Shown: positions 6,695-15,927 of the stretch, piece by piece
How positions within the stretch are numbered: position 1 is the first letter of the stretch
Layout of the letters: every line of letters starts with the position of its first letter
Source: Alcaligenaceae bacterium
GTDB lineage: Bacteria > Pseudomonadota > Gammaproteobacteria > Burkholderiales > Burkholderiaceae_B
Length of the DNA: 64,000 bases
Assembly (NCBI GenBank): GCA_013416455.1
Contig: JACCES010000002.1
Coordinates: 1-64,000 of the forward strand
Direction of reading: 5' to 3'
The notes under the pieces: generated by a model
What the model saw: only the letters and a program-made list of their open reading frames with translations
Told to the model about the DNA's origin: nothing
The model's database searches: none
Position numbers and translations under genes: made by a program

Positions 6695-8785
6695 TCAGTT
6701 CCCCGCCACCAGCCTGCGCATCCAGTCCAGCAGGACAGTGGGCAGTTCCGCCGGGCGGCTCAGCAGGGCGTACTGCCCCTGGCCGAAGATCTTGGGCAGA
6801 TAGCTGGCGGCCTGGCGGTCGATGGTCAGGCAGAAGGGGTGCATGCCCTGAACCCGGGCTTCTTCCACGGCGCGGCGGGTGTCTTCCACGCCGTAACGGC
6901 CTTCATAGACGTCGGCGTCGTTGGGCTTGCCGTCGGAAAGCAGGAGCAGCAGGCGGTGTTCGGCGGGCTGCCGCATGAGCAGGGCGGTGGCGTGGCGCAG
7001 GGCGGCGCCGCTGCGGGTGTAGTACTGGGGCTCCAGGGCGGCGATGCGCAGCGCGACTTCCTGGCTGTGGGGTTCGCTGAAGTGTTTCAGGGTGCTGATG
7101 GTGACGCCTTTGGGGCCGTCGCCCGAGAAGGCCTGTATGGAATAGGGCTCGCCCATGTGCTGCAGGGCGATGGCGACCAGCAGCAGGGCTTCGCGTTCGA
7201 CGTCGATGATGCGGCGCCCGTTGGCCAGATAGGCGTCGGTGGAGCCGCTGATGTCGACCAGCAGCATGATGGCGATATTGCGCGCCTGCCGGCGTTGCTG
7301 CCGGTAAAGGGCCTGCGGCATGGGCAGGCCGGCGCGCGTGTCGGCGCGGGCCTCGGTGTAGGCGTCGATGTCGATTTCGTCGCCGTCCAGGCGGCGGCGC
7401 AGCCATACCCGGTCGGCCCGCAGCATTTCGAAGCGGCGGCGTATGGTGTCCAGCATGCCGCGGTGGCGGGCCAGGGTTCTTTCCACCCAGGCTTCAGGCC
7501 CATGCTGCGGGGGCAGCAGGTGTACGGTGACGCCGGGGTGATGGTAGCCGTTGATCCGATAGTCCCATTCGGGGTAGTGGATCCGGGCCGTGGTCTCTTC
7601 CACTGTTTCGCTGCGGGCCAGGTTCTGGCGGTCGGGGGTGTCGTCGGAAAGCAATATCTCCTTGGCGGGAGTGGGCGTGGTCACCAGCCGGGCCTCGGGC
7701 AGTTCGGACAGCGCATCGGCGAATTCTTCGCTGGCGGTTTCTTCGTCGCGGTCGGTGGGGCGCTGCGTGCCCATGGGGTCTTCCGCTTTTTCCAGGGGTT
7801 CGGCGGTCTGGACCATCCAGGTCCCTTCCTCTTTTTTGTCTTCCTCGTCGTCGGTCTGCCGTTCCTTGGGGCTGCGCGGCATGTGGGCGCTGCGGGCGGG
7901 CGGTTCGGAATCCAGCGCGGTGGCTCCGCCCTCCACGGGGCTGCCCGCCGCGCCGCGGGCCGTCTGAGAAGGCAGCAGGTCGCCGGTCCAGCAGTCCTTG
8001 AAGAGGGCCTGGCTGTGGGGTGTCCTGTTGTGGCTCCCTCCAGCCCCCCGCAACAGCCAAGCGGCGATTTCCAGGGATTCCCGCGGTTCGGGGGAAACGG
8101 GCCAGGGCAGGCCCTGAACCGGCTGGCCGACGCTGGAAGACAGGATCTGCCGCACGAGGCCTTCCACGAACTGGCTGGCCGCCGGCAATGAGCCGGCCGC
8201 CGGCCGCTGGCCCAGCGCCCAGCGCCGCAGCCGGTTGATGGAGGCGGCCATGCCTGGCAGTTCCCGCGCCAGCGCTTCGTCGCCGGCCTGCGCTTCCAGC
8301 ATGATGTAGAGCGCCAGGGTGCGCGGGCAGGCGGCCGCCGCGACGTGATCGGCGCTGCCGCGCAGCACGCGGCTGGTCTGCAGCAGGCCGATGGTGCGGA
8401 ACAATTCAGTCGTGGCCCGCCGTTGCCGCTCAATGATGCCGGCGTCCGGAGTGGCCGGGGCCGCATCCGGCTTCACTTCCGCCAGTTCCATCGGCAGCCA
8501 GATCGATCTGCCGTCGGTGCAGGGGATGGCCAGCCCCGATTGCCGGACATCGTGACGCCTGAACATGCGGGTGAGCAGGGTCGGCCTGGCGGGCACATGC
8601 GCGACGCGCAGCGGCAGGCTGAAGCCCTGCACGGCGTGGATCAGCAGGTCGATGCGCTGGCGGACCTCGGGCAGGCAGACGGGCCGGGGGCCTTCATCCT
8701 TGCCGCGGTGCTTCAGCCATAGCCCGCGGATATGAATGGTAGCGTGGCGGGCGGCGTCGGTGAGGACGTCTTCAGCTTCAGCCAT
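6695..8785 (-). CDS. norD: Nitric oxide reductase activation protein NorD
   Basis: 696 aa. The C-terminal third is a von Willebrand factor A domain with an intact MIDAS motif (LLVDISGSTDAYL) and LLLLSDGKPNDADVY. The N-terminal two thirds is the NorD-specific region, with an acidic, low-complexity stretch in the middle (DDEEDKKEEG). NorD works with the MoxR-type ATPase NorQ to insert the non-haem iron and activate NorBC. It is the last gene of the nor operon, 21 nt after norQ. Length is in the upper part of the family range. Confidence 0.92.
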   Translation of the reverse strand: MAEAEDVLTDAARHATIHIRGLWLKHRGKDEGPRPVCLPEVRQRIDLLIHAVQGFSLPLRVAHVPARPTLLTRMFRRHDVRQSGLAIPCTDGRSIWLPMELAEVKPDAAPATPDAGIIERQRRATTELFRTIGLLQTSRVLRGSADHVAAAACPRTLALYIMLEAQAGDEALARELPGMAASINRLRRWALGQRPAAGSLPAASQFVEGLVRQILSSSVGQPVQGLPWPVSPEPRESLEIAAWLLRGAGGSHNRTPHSQALFKDCWTGDLLPSQTARGAAGSPVEGGATALDSEPPARSAHMPRSPKERQTDDEEDKKEEGTWMVQTAEPLEKAEDPMGTQRPTDRDEETASEEFADALSELPEARLVTTPTPAKEILLSDDTPDRQNLARSETVEETTARIHYPEWDYRINGYHHPGVTVHLLPPQHGPEAWVERTLARHRGMLDTIRRRFEMLRADRVWLRRRLDGDEIDIDAYTEARADTRAGLPMPQALYRQQRRQARNIAIMLLVDISGSTDAYLANGRRIIDVEREALLLVAIALQHMGEPYSIQAFSGDGPKGVTISTLKHFSEPHSQEVALRIAALEPQYYTRSGAALRHATALLMRQPAEHRLLLLLSDGKPNDADVYEGRYGVEDTRRAVEEARVQGMHPFCLTIDRQAASYLPKIFGQGQYALLSRPAELPTVLLDWMRRLVAGN

Positions 8786-8806
8786 GCGACATTTCCTTGG
8801 CCGGGA

Positions 8807-9757
8807 TCACACGAAGGTGGCGTCCAGCAGGTCGTTCATGGCGCCCAGCAGGCTGGTGTCGTCGGACAAGGGCGAGACCAGGGCGACCTGGCAGGCGCGC
8901 TTGATGCCGATGCCGCGTTTCATGAGCTGGGCGGTGGCCACCAGCAGGCGGGTGCTGGGCGCTTCGGCCAGCCCGCGATCCTGGAAGCCGCGCAGCTTGG
9001 TGGCCAGCGCCACCAGGGCATCGGCATCCGCCCGGCCGATGCCGCCTTCATGCACGACGATTCCCGCTTCGCGCTCGGGAGTGGGGAAATCGAAGTCCAG
9101 TGCCACGAAACGCTGCCGGGTGCTGGGCTTCAGATCCTTCATCATGCGCTGGTAGCCGGGGTTGTAGGAAATCACCATCTGAAAGCCGGGCGCCGCTTCC
9201 AGCACTTCGCCGGTCTTGTCGATGGTGAGGGTGCGGCGATGATCGGTCAGCGAATGCAGGACCACGATGGTGTCCTGGCGGGCTTCCACGATTTCGTCCA
9301 GGTAGCAGATGGCCCCCATGCGCACCGCGGTGGTCAGCGGGCCGTCCTGCCATTGCACGCTGTCATGGCGGATCAGATAGCGGCCGATGAGGTCGCTGGC
9401 GCTCAGGTCGTCATGGCAGGATACGGTGACCAGCGGCCGCCGCAGCCGCCATGCCATGTGCTCGACGAAACGGGTCTTGCCGCAGCCGGTCGGCCCTTTG
9501 AGCATGACCGCCAGGCCGTTGTGATGGCAGTGTTCGAAAAGGTCGGTTTCGTCGAAGGTGGGCAGGTAGAAAGGTTCTTCGGCGGGCGGCGCGCGCAGGC
9601 CGTCGTTGCCCGGGGGGGGCGCGGGCGGGTGGCCGGCCGGCCCGCCAGCCATCTCCGCTGCGCGGCCTTCGGGCCCCGGCGCCGGATTGCCGTCGGCTTC
9701 CGTGCCTGGGCCGTGTTCAGCCTGCCGCCATTCCTGCAATTCAGCCAACCTGTTCAT
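8807..9757 (-). CDS. norQ: MoxR-type AAA+ ATPase NorQ
   Basis: 316 aa. Walker A is GPTGCGKTRFVEH and Walker B is AICYLDEIVEARQD; the region YLPTFDETDLFEHC is typical of NorQ/NirQ/CbbQ. It forms a hexameric chaperone with NorD for the NO reductase catalytic subunit. The first ~55 residues are a Pro/Ala/Gly-rich extension absent from usual NorQ (about 265 aa). The start at 9757 overlaps the norB end by 17 nt and has a GGGAAA ribosome-binding site, but a later start cannot be excluded. Confidence 0.92.
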   Translation of the reverse strand: MNRLAELQEWRQAEHGPGTEADGNPAPGPEGRAAEMAGGPAGHPPAPPPGNDGLRAPPAEEPFYLPTFDETDLFEHCHHNGLAVMLKGPTGCGKTRFVEHMAWRLRRPLVTVSCHDDLSASDLIGRYLIRHDSVQWQDGPLTTAVRMGAICYLDEIVEARQDTIVVLHSLTDHRRTLTIDKTGEVLEAAPGFQMVISYNPGYQRMMKDLKPSTRQRFVALDFDFPTPEREAGIVVHEGGIGRADADALVALATKLRGFQDRGLAEAPSTRLLVATAQLMKRGIGIKRACQVALVSPLSDDTSLLGAMNDLLDATFV

Positions 9758-11177
9758 TCAGTTTCCCGTCTCGGGCCGTTGCCGGGCGGCGGGCCGCATC
9801 GAACTGGCTCGGGCCGTATGGGGGAGCCGCTTCGGGGAAGAGCTCGGCTTCGTCGACGGGTTCCAGCCTGGGCGCCTGCCGGAAGAAGTCGTAGATGAAG
9901 AGCAGGACCCCGATGGCGAAGATGGATGCCGTGGCGACCAGCATGATGAAGTGGATCTGGATCTTGAGCTGAACGTCCAGATAGCCGATGCCCAGCACGC
10001 GCTCAAGGTAGACTTGCCCGATGCCGGCGGTGGCGAAGGACAGCGTCATGCCGAACATGCCGGCCATCTGCAGCCAGAACGCCCAGTAGCCGATGGCACT
10101 GCCTTCGACCCGGCGGTTTTTCGTGAGAGTGGGCAGGGCGTAGGTGATGACGGCCATCACGATCATGGCGTAGGCGCCATAGAAGGCGGCATGGCCGTGC
10201 ATGGCGGTGATCAGCGTGCCGTGCGTCCATTTGTTGATGGCCGGAAAAGTGTGGGCCAGCCCCAGCAGCCCCGCGCCGAAAAGCGTGAACAGCGCGCTGC
10301 CGACCGTCCAGTGCAGTGCCAGGACGTTGGGGTGGCGGATGCCGGTGCGCCGTATCGAGAAGTAGGCGTACATGGCCATGCCGACCAGGGCCACGGGTTC
10401 GAGCGCGCTGAAGAAGCCGCCCAGCGGCAGCCAGTAGGTCGGCACGCCCACCCAGTAGTAGTGGTGGGCGGTGCCAAGAATGCCGGCGATGAATACCAGG
10501 CCCACGATCACATACAGCCATTTTTCCAGCACTTCGCGGTCGGCCCCCGACAGGCGGATGAGCAGGTAGGCCAGGAAGGAACCCTGGATCATTTCCCAGA
10601 CGCCTTCCACCCACAGATGGATGGTCCACCAGCGGTAGTAGATGGACATGACGTAGTTTTCGTAATGCAGCAGGGCCGGCAGGTAGAGCACGGCAGAGCT
10701 GCCCAGGCCCAGCAGCAGCACGCCTTCGGTGGTGGTGAAACGCCCCGATTGCCTGATGGTCATGCCGACGTTGTAGAGGAATATCAGCATGCACACCACG
10801 ATGGCGAGCTTGTGCGGCAGGGGCTGTTCCAGCAGTTTGTTGCCGGTGCCGTAGCCGAACAGGTAGCCGATGACGGCGGTGACCCCCATGATCGCCCAGA
10901 TGACGAGCTGGATGTAGGCCAGCTTCACACTGTAGAGTTCGCTGCGGGATTCGTCGGCGACGATCCAGTAGGTGGCGCCCATGAAGCCGGTCAGGACCCA
11001 CACGATCAGCAGGTTGGTGTGGATCGTCTTGGTGACGTCGAAGGGAAGAATGTTCAGCAGAGGATCTGGCCCCAGGTACTTGGCGGCGGAAAGCAGCCCG
11101 AAGACGAGCTGGAGCCCGAACAGGATCATGGCCAGAGCAAAGTACCAGTAGGCGACGGATTGGGTTCTGTATCGCAT
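9741..11177 (-). CDS. norB: Nitric oxide reductase large subunit NorB (cytochrome b)
   Basis: 478 aa, about twelve transmembrane helices. All metal ligands are visible: His53 and His329 for haem b, His327 for haem b3, His187, His238 and His239 for FeB, and Glu191 beside FeB (HLWVEGVWEM). It reduces 2 NO to N2O on the cytoplasmic membrane with electrons from NorC. It is a short, cytochrome-c-dependent cNOR type, with no quinol-oxidising N-terminal extension. It follows norC by 13 nt and overlaps norQ. Confidence 0.96.
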   Translation of the reverse strand: MRYRTQSVAYWYFALAMILFGLQLVFGLLSAAKYLGPDPLLNILPFDVTKTIHTNLLIVWVLTGFMGATYWIVADESRSELYSVKLAYIQLVIWAIMGVTAVIGYLFGYGTGNKLLEQPLPHKLAIVVCMLIFLYNVGMTIRQSGRFTTTEGVLLLGLGSSAVLYLPALLHYENYVMSIYYRWWTIHLWVEGVWEMIQGSFLAYLLIRLSGADREVLEKWLYVIVGLVFIAGILGTAHHYYWVGVPTYWLPLGGFFSALEPVALVGMAMYAYFSIRRTGIRHPNVLALHWTVGSALFTLFGAGLLGLAHTFPAINKWTHGTLITAMHGHAAFYGAYAMIVMAVITYALPTLTKNRRVEGSAIGYWAFWLQMAGMFGMTLSFATAGIGQVYLERVLGIGYLDVQLKIQIHFIMLVATASIFAIGVLLFIYDFFRQAPRLEPVDEAELFPEAAPPYGPSQFDAARRPATARDGKLNEQVG

Positions 11178-11190
11178 GGCGGGCCCCTTC

Positions 11191-12057
11191 TTATTTGAAC
11201 GACAACAGATAGGCGACGAGCTGGTCGATCTGCTCTTCGGTCAGATCATTGCCGTAGGTCGGCGGCATGAACGAAGTGCCATCGGCGGAATACATCGGCC
11301 CGGGATGCAGCCAGGCGCTGGGATCGACGATGGATTCACGCACGAACTCTTCGGCCGTGGTGGCCTTGCCCGTGTATTCGCCTGAAGCCTGGATCTTGTC
11401 GAAGAAGGCGGCCATGCCCGCGAGCGAAGGCCCGGCCAGGTTGACGCCGGGCGCCATGCTGTGACAGGCCTGACAGGTGGGAACCGCGGTCCGGAACAGC
11501 GCTTCGCCCAGGGCGATGGGCGCGTTGTCGGCGGCAACAGGACGCGCGCCGGGAGGCAGGCCGGCGGCCACGCCTTCGCCTTCCACCTCTTGCTGGGCCA
11601 TGCTCAGGTCGGTGCCGGGAATGGAGCTGCCGACCACCAGAATCGGCCGGGGAGGCCACCCCTGGTTGTCCACTTTGCTGACCCAGTCCATGAAGGCAAT
11701 GACGTCGGAGATTTCCTGGTCGCTCATGCCCAGGTTGGGCATGAGGCGCCGGTGCTTTTGTTCATCGTAGAACTGGGAAGGGTCCTTCATGAAGGCCGTG
11801 AGATACGGCGTGCCCCGCAACTGGGTGATCTTCGTGAGATCGGGCGCGTAGTAGGCGCCTTCCCCGAAGATCGTATGACAGTTGATACAGTTGTAGTTGT
11901 GCCATACGTTCTGGCCGCGCACCACCTCTTCGGTGATGTTTTCGGAATTGGTGAGGGTGGGGAACTGGCGGTGGCTGTCGACGGTGAGGATGAGGAAGAT
12001 AAGGCTGGCCAGGGCCGTCGATGCAATGGCGAAAATCCGAGTCTGGCGTTTGTTCAT
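11191..12057 (-). CDS. norC: NorC with an extra cytochrome c domain (two haem c sites)
   Basis: 288 aa, about twice the usual NorC length (roughly 150). Residues 1-135 are a standard NorC: one N-terminal membrane anchor, haem site CINCH at 57-61 and axial Met106 (RRLMPNLG). After a ~40-residue linker rich in Gly, Ala and Pro comes a second class I cytochrome c, with CQACH at 195-199 and a likely ligand Met264 (SFMPPTYG). It passes electrons to NorB; the added domain could accept them directly from a bc1 complex or carry them from a soluble donor. An AGGGGGAAG ribosome-binding site precedes the ATG. There is no sign of a frameshift joining two genes. Confidence 0.93.
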   Translation of the reverse strand: MNKRQTRIFAIASTALASLIFLILTVDSHRQFPTLTNSENITEEVVRGQNVWHNYNCINCHTIFGEGAYYAPDLTKITQLRGTPYLTAFMKDPSQFYDEQKHRRLMPNLGMSDQEISDVIAFMDWVSKVDNQGWPPRPILVVGSSIPGTDLSMAQQEVEGEGVAAGLPPGARPVAADNAPIALGEALFRTAVPTCQACHSMAPGVNLAGPSLAGMAAFFDKIQASGEYTGKATTAEEFVRESIVDPSAWLHPGPMYSADGTSFMPPTYGNDLTEEQIDQLVAYLLSFK

Positions 12058-12066
12058 GGCTTCCCC

Positions 12067-12192
12067 CTACACGCCGATGCCGGCCCAGTATTTGATGGAA
12101 GTGAACGTGGCGTAGCCAATGCTGATCAGCATGAGCGCAATCACCGCCCAGCTTACGCCCTTCAGGATGCGGAACAAGACGTCTGCCTGCAT
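12067..12192 (-). CDS. 41-aa single-helix membrane peptide heading the nor operon
   Basis: The reading MQADVLFRILKGVSWAVIAL, continuing with a helix to residue ~36, is one hydrophobic helix with short polar ends. A strong AAGGAG ribosome-binding site sits 8 nt upstream of the ATG, and norC starts 9 nt after the stop. A cryptic subunit or assembly factor of NorBC is plausible, since many respiratory complexes carry such peptides. I do not recognise the family. The longer reading upstream of this ATG lacks support. Confidence 0.65.
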   Translation of the reverse strand: MQADVLFRILKGVSWAVIALMLISIGYATFTSIKYWAGIGV

Positions 12193-12339
12193 GATGCTAT
12201 CTCCTTGTTGTTGTCCGCGCTTTCCCCTTCGTGAAAGCTGGCCTGCTGCAACGCAGCGAGCGCGTCCCGCCTGGCAATTCCCGTTCCCGCGGTGACTGCC
12301 TGCAAGCCCTGTCGTGCATGGGCCGCCGTTCTGACGGGG
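12193..12339. other. Divergent region upstream of the nor operon and htpG
   Basis: No gene. It must hold the nor promoter, but I found no clear FNR/DNR box (TTGAT-N4-ATCAA) and no convincing sigma-54 -24/-12 site by eye. Confidence 0.4.
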
Positions 12340-12366
12340 TTGAAATTCTTTGCGCCGTCCCAATAT
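12340..12366 (+). promoter_or_regulatory. Heat-shock (sigma-32) promoter of htpG
   Basis: TTGAAA at 12340-12345, a 13-bp spacer and CCCAATAT at 12359-12366 fit the RpoH consensus (CTTGAAA, 11-16 bp, CCCCATnT). It lies about 79 nt upstream of the htpG start, consistent with the known heat induction of this gene. Confidence 0.6.
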
Positions 12367-12444
12367 ACGCCCGAAGCCAGAGTGTGTCGACAATTCCCAC
12401 ACCCTCTACAGTAGACGTTTAAACTTTTTCTGCATGGTCCCATC

Positions 12445-14349
12445 ATGAGTCAATCCGATACGCCAGTGACTTCCGAAACCCTGGGCTTTCAGGCCGAGGT
12501 CAAGCAACTGCTGCACTTGATGATTCATTCTCTCTACAGCAACCGGGAAATCTTCCTGCGCGAGCTGGTGTCGAATGCGTCGGATGCCTGCGACAAACTG
12601 CGTTTCGAGGCGATCGATCAGCCCGGGCTGTACGAAGGCGATGCCGAGCTGCGCATCCGTGTCGACTACGACAAGGCCAATCACACCATCACGATCTCCG
12701 ACAACGGCATCGGCATGTCGCGTGACGAAGCCGTGGCCAATCTGGGCACCATTGCCCGGTCCGGCACGCGCGAGTTCTTTTCCCAGCTGACGGGCGACAA
12801 ACAGAAGGATGCCCAACTGATCGGGCAGTTCGGCGTCGGCTTCTATTCCTCGTTCATCGTGGCCGACAAAGTGTCCGTGCTGTCGCGCCGCGCTGGCGCG
12901 CCGGAAACCGAAGCCGTGTTGTGGGAATCCGACGGTCAGGGCGAATTCCGCGTTGCACAGGTGGAAAAGGCCGATCGCGGGACCGCCATCGTGCTTCATC
13001 TGCGCGACCCGGAAGACGAGTTCCTGAACGGCTGGAAGATCCGCGAAGTGCTGCGCCGGTATTCCGATCATATTTCCCTGCCCATCCAGATGCTGAAGGA
13101 AGAGTGGGACGAAGAAAAATCGGAACAGGTGAAGACGGTCGAATGGGAAACGGTCAATCAGGCCAGCGCGCTCTGGACGCGCGCCAAGTCCGATGTCACC
13201 GACGAACAGTACACGGAGTTCTACAAGCACGTCGCCCACGATTTCGAAGACCCGCTGGCATGGACGCACAATCGTGTGGAAGGGCGCAGCGAGTATACAC
13301 AACTGCTCTACATCCCGAAGCGCGCGCCCTTCGATCTCTGGGACCGCGACGCCCGCCGCGGCGTCAAGCTCTATGTGAGGCGCGTGTTCATCATGGACGA
13401 TGCCGAGCAGCTGCTGCCTGGCTATCTGCGCTTCGTGAAGGGTGTGATCGATTCCGCCGACCTGCCCCTGAACGTATCGCGCGAGATTCTGCAGGAAAGC
13501 CGTGATGTGAAGGCCATCCGCGAAGGCTCCACCAAGCGCATTCTTTCGGTGCTGGAAGACCTGGCCGAGAACCGCGCCGAGGATTATGCGGGTTTTTGGG
13601 AGCAGTTCGGCCAGGTGCTCAAGGAAGGCACCGGCGAGGATTTCTCCAACCGCGAGCGTATCGCCAAGCTGCTGCGCTTTGCCTCCACCCACAACGATGG
13701 CGGCGTGCAGAACGTGTCCTTCGCCGATTATGTATCGCGCATGAAGGAAGGCCAGGAAAAAATCTACTATGTCACGGCCGAGTCCTACGCGGCGGCGGCC
13801 AACAGCCCGCACCTGGAAGTCTTCCGCAAGAAGGGCATTGAAGTCCTGCTGCTGAGCGATCGGGTGGATGAGTGGATGCTGTCCTACCTGCGCGACTTCG
13901 ACGGCAAGCCGCTGGTGTCCGTGGCCAAGGGCGGCCTGGATCTCGACGCGCTGGCGGACGAAGAAGAGAAGAAGCATCAGGCCGAAGTGGCCGAGTCCAA
14001 CAAGCCGCTGGTCGAGCGCATGCGGAATGCGCTGGAAGGCAAGGTGAAGGAAGTGCGCGTTACCACGCGCCTGGTCGATTCACCGGCATGCGTGGTGGTG
14101 GATGAAAACGAGCTGAGCCCGCATCTGCAGCGTCTGCTCCGTTCGGCCGGCCAGGAAGCGCCCGAGGTCAAGCCCATTCTGGAAATCAATCCCGAGCATG
14201 CGCTGATCGGCCGTGTGAAGGACGCCGACGATGCCGCCTTCGCGGAATGGTCGCATCTGCTGCTGGATCAGGCCATGCTGGCGGAAGGCGCCACGCTGAA
14301 CGACCCGGCGTCGTTCGTGAAGCGCATGAACCGCTTGCTGCTGGGTTGA
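12445..14349 (+). CDS. htpG: Chaperone HtpG (Hsp90)
   Basis: 634 aa, usual size. The N-terminal GHKL ATPase domain shows [20 protein letters not shown] with the catalytic Glu, [11 protein letters not shown] and [11 protein letters not shown]. The middle domain carries [11 protein letters not shown], and the C-terminal dimerisation domain ends in [11 protein letters not shown]. It is a cytosolic ATP-dependent chaperone. It has its own heat-shock promoter and ends in a strong hairpin, so it is monocistronic. Confidence 0.97.
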   Translation: MSQSDTPVTSETLGFQAEVKQLLHLMIHSLYSNREIFLRELVSNASDACDKLRFEAIDQPGLYEGDAELRIRVDYDKANHTITISDNGIGMSRDEAVANLGTIARSGTREFFSQLTGDKQKDAQLIGQFGVGFYSSFIVADKVSVLSRRAGAPETEAVLWESDGQGEFRVAQVEKADRGTAIVLHLRDPEDEFLNGWKIREVLRRYSDHISLPIQMLKEEWDEEKSEQVKTVEWETVNQASALWTRAKSDVTDEQYTEFYKHVAHDFEDPLAWTHNRVEGRSEYTQLLYIPKRAPFDLWDRDARRGVKLYVRRVFIMDDAEQLLPGYLRFVKGVIDSADLPLNVSREILQESRDVKAIREGSTKRILSVLEDLAENRAEDYAGFWEQFGQVLKEGTGEDFSNRERIAKLLRFASTHNDGGVQNVSFADYVSRMKEGQEKIYYVTAESYAAAANSPHLEVFRKKGIEVLLLSDRVDEWMLSYLRDFDGKPLVSVAKGGLDLDALADEEEKKHQAEVAESNKPLVERMRNALEGKVKEVRVTTRLVDSPACVVVDENELSPHLQRLLRSAGQEAPEVKPILEINPEHALIGRVKDADDAAFAEWSHLLLDQAMLAEGATLNDPASFVKRMNRLLLG

Positions 14350-14393
14350 GCACGGCCATTACGTGCTGAACCGGCGAGCCGCCGGAAGTCGGA

Positions 14394-14427
14394 ATGCCGT
14401 CCATGCATCATCATGAATGGACGGCAT
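14394..14427. terminator. Bidirectional terminator hairpin between htpG and the MmgE/PrpD gene
   Basis: A perfect 11-bp stem (ATGCCGTCCAT / ATGGACGGCAT) with a 12-nt loop lies between two convergent genes. There is no long T-run, so it may act in both directions with modest efficiency. Confidence 0.6.
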
Positions 14428-14431
14428 CACC

Positions 14432-15802
14432 CTATTCGGCGGCCGCCCGCCCGGCTTGCAGAAGCCGGGCCAGCGTATTGACGTCCTGCGCGAGTTCCAG
14501 GTTCCTGACGTGGTCGAAGCAGTCGTTCAATTGATCGTCAGGTAAACCCGAGGCAGGGGCGAGCCGCTTGAATTTCGAGCGGATATCTTCCCAGGAGATG
14601 CCTCTTGGCCCGGACCCTCTAGGCATGCGGCAGGTGCTCGACCACGTGCCGCCGTCCTTCATGATGATCGTGACCGTGCCGCCGTGCCGGTGAGGGAAGC
14701 GGTCCGGCAGGGGTGGGGGGGCGGGATCGAACTCGACGCGTCTCTGCACGGCGAGGATGCGCTCGTCCTGCATTTTTTCGGGCTTTATGTGGTCCCAGCC
14801 GAATCCTCTGTCGGCAATCGCGGCCGCCACAAAATACACCGCGCTGTGCGCGGCGCTGATCAGATCCGAGACTTCCTGCGGCCCGCGCCAGTTCTGAAGC
14901 TGAATTGCGGATATGACGACACGGTCTATCTTCGCCGGGTCGACGTCGCCGTCAATGGCGGCGTTCATGGCGGCCTCGGCAATGGCATGGTATGGGTGCC
15001 CCCCGGGGATGAGCTTGACCGCCATGTCGGTCACGATATCCCAGGAGTCGCCCAGCGCGCCCGTCACGTCTTCAATGGCCTGGCCGCCAAATACATGGAA
15101 GAAGCCCTTGGGGTGTTCGAGGATGCCCCGCTCGGCCTGGAAGCCGCGCTGCGCGGCCAGTGCGGCCTGGGTGCCCAGCAGCGCCGAAAGGCCCGCATGG
15201 TATTCCCTGGAGCAACTGGTGTCGGCGGCGCTTGCCAGACCACCGATCGAGGTGGCCGCGAGACTGAGCGCCTGCGCGGTCTGTGCCTGGTCCAGCTTCA
15301 TCAGTCGGGCGGCGCATGCGGCGGCGGCAAAAATGGTGGAAACGCATCCGTGAAAGCCTTTCTGTGTCCGGCCGGGCGTCAGGGCTTCGTCCACACGGCC
15401 GGCGACCTCGTAGCCCAGTACCATCGCCGCCAGCAGTTCGCTGCCGGGGCTGCGAAGCCGCTCGCCGATTGCCATCGACACCGTGGAAGCGATCGTGCCG
15501 ATATGGGCGATGCTTCGCATGTCGCTGTCGTCGGATGCCGCGGCGTCGCTCGCCGTTGCATTGATCCGGGCGGCGGCGGGGGAAGGAAGCTTGTTCGCCG
15601 CAAACCACACACTTGCCTGCGGGTTGCCGCCGTGATCGGCCTCGATTTCACGTATCAGCCTTGCCGACTCTATTCTGTAACCCACGGCGGCGCTGGCAAT
15701 GGTGCTGGCGAGACTCATTTTCGCCCGCTCCATGGCAAGCGGGGGCAGCGATTGCGTGGGCGTCGATACAACGAATTCCGCCAAGGTCTCGGAAATCCTC
15801 AT
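14432..15802 (-). CDS. MmgE/PrpD family protein (2-methylcitrate-dehydratase-like)
   Basis: 456 aa. MmgE/PrpD fold: the all-helical N-terminal half includes LRSPGSELLAAMVLGYEVAG and GFHGCVSTIFAAAACAARL, followed by the lid domain with KLIPGGHPYHAIAEAA. Family members include 2-methylcitrate dehydratase and cis-aconitate decarboxylase; the substrate here is unknown. It lies 125 nt downstream of a second, diverged MmgE/PrpD gene on the same strand, and next to Bug receptors and a hydroxyacid dehydrogenase. That suggests catabolism of an imported carboxylic acid rather than the methylcitrate cycle, as no prpB/prpC are present. Confidence 0.85.
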   Translation of the reverse strand: MRISETLAEFVVSTPTQSLPPLAMERAKMSLASTIASAAVGYRIESARLIREIEADHGGNPQASVWFAANKLPSPAAARINATASDAAASDDSDMRSIAHIGTIASTVSMAIGERLRSPGSELLAAMVLGYEVAGRVDEALTPGRTQKGFHGCVSTIFAAAACAARLMKLDQAQTAQALSLAATSIGGLASAADTSCSREYHAGLSALLGTQAALAAQRGFQAERGILEHPKGFFHVFGGQAIEDVTGALGDSWDIVTDMAVKLIPGGHPYHAIAEAAMNAAIDGDVDPAKIDRVVISAIQLQNWRGPQEVSDLISAAHSAVYFVAAAIADRGFGWDHIKPEKMQDERILAVQRRVEFDPAPPPLPDRFPHRHGGTVTIIMKDGGTWSSTCRMPRGSGPRGISWEDIRSKFKRLAPASGLPDDQLNDCFDHVRNLELAQDVNTLARLLQAGRAAAE

Positions 15803-15927
15803 TCACTTCTCCGTCATGCCGGCAAGACCGCCGGCGTATTCATGGGTGGCGGATCCCGCCTTGCGCCTGCGGAACCCGCCCTGGTGTGTCCGGCTGCCGG
15901 GCCATGCCGGGAGCCGCGTTGGCGGTG

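Noticed and set aside
6611-8191. Long plus-strand frame opposite norD
   Set aside because: High-GC antisense shadow; no recognised motif, composition typical of the non-coding strand, and norD is convincing.
9606-11198. Long plus-strand frame opposite norB
   Set aside because: Antisense shadow without domains; norB retains every metal ligand.
12067-12402. 111-aa reading of the nor-leading ORF
   Set aside because: Only the last 41 codons have a ribosome-binding site and a sensible hydrophobic sequence.
12406-13977. Minus-strand frame opposite htpG
   Set aside because: Shadow of a perfect Hsp90 gene; no ribosome-binding site or known motif.
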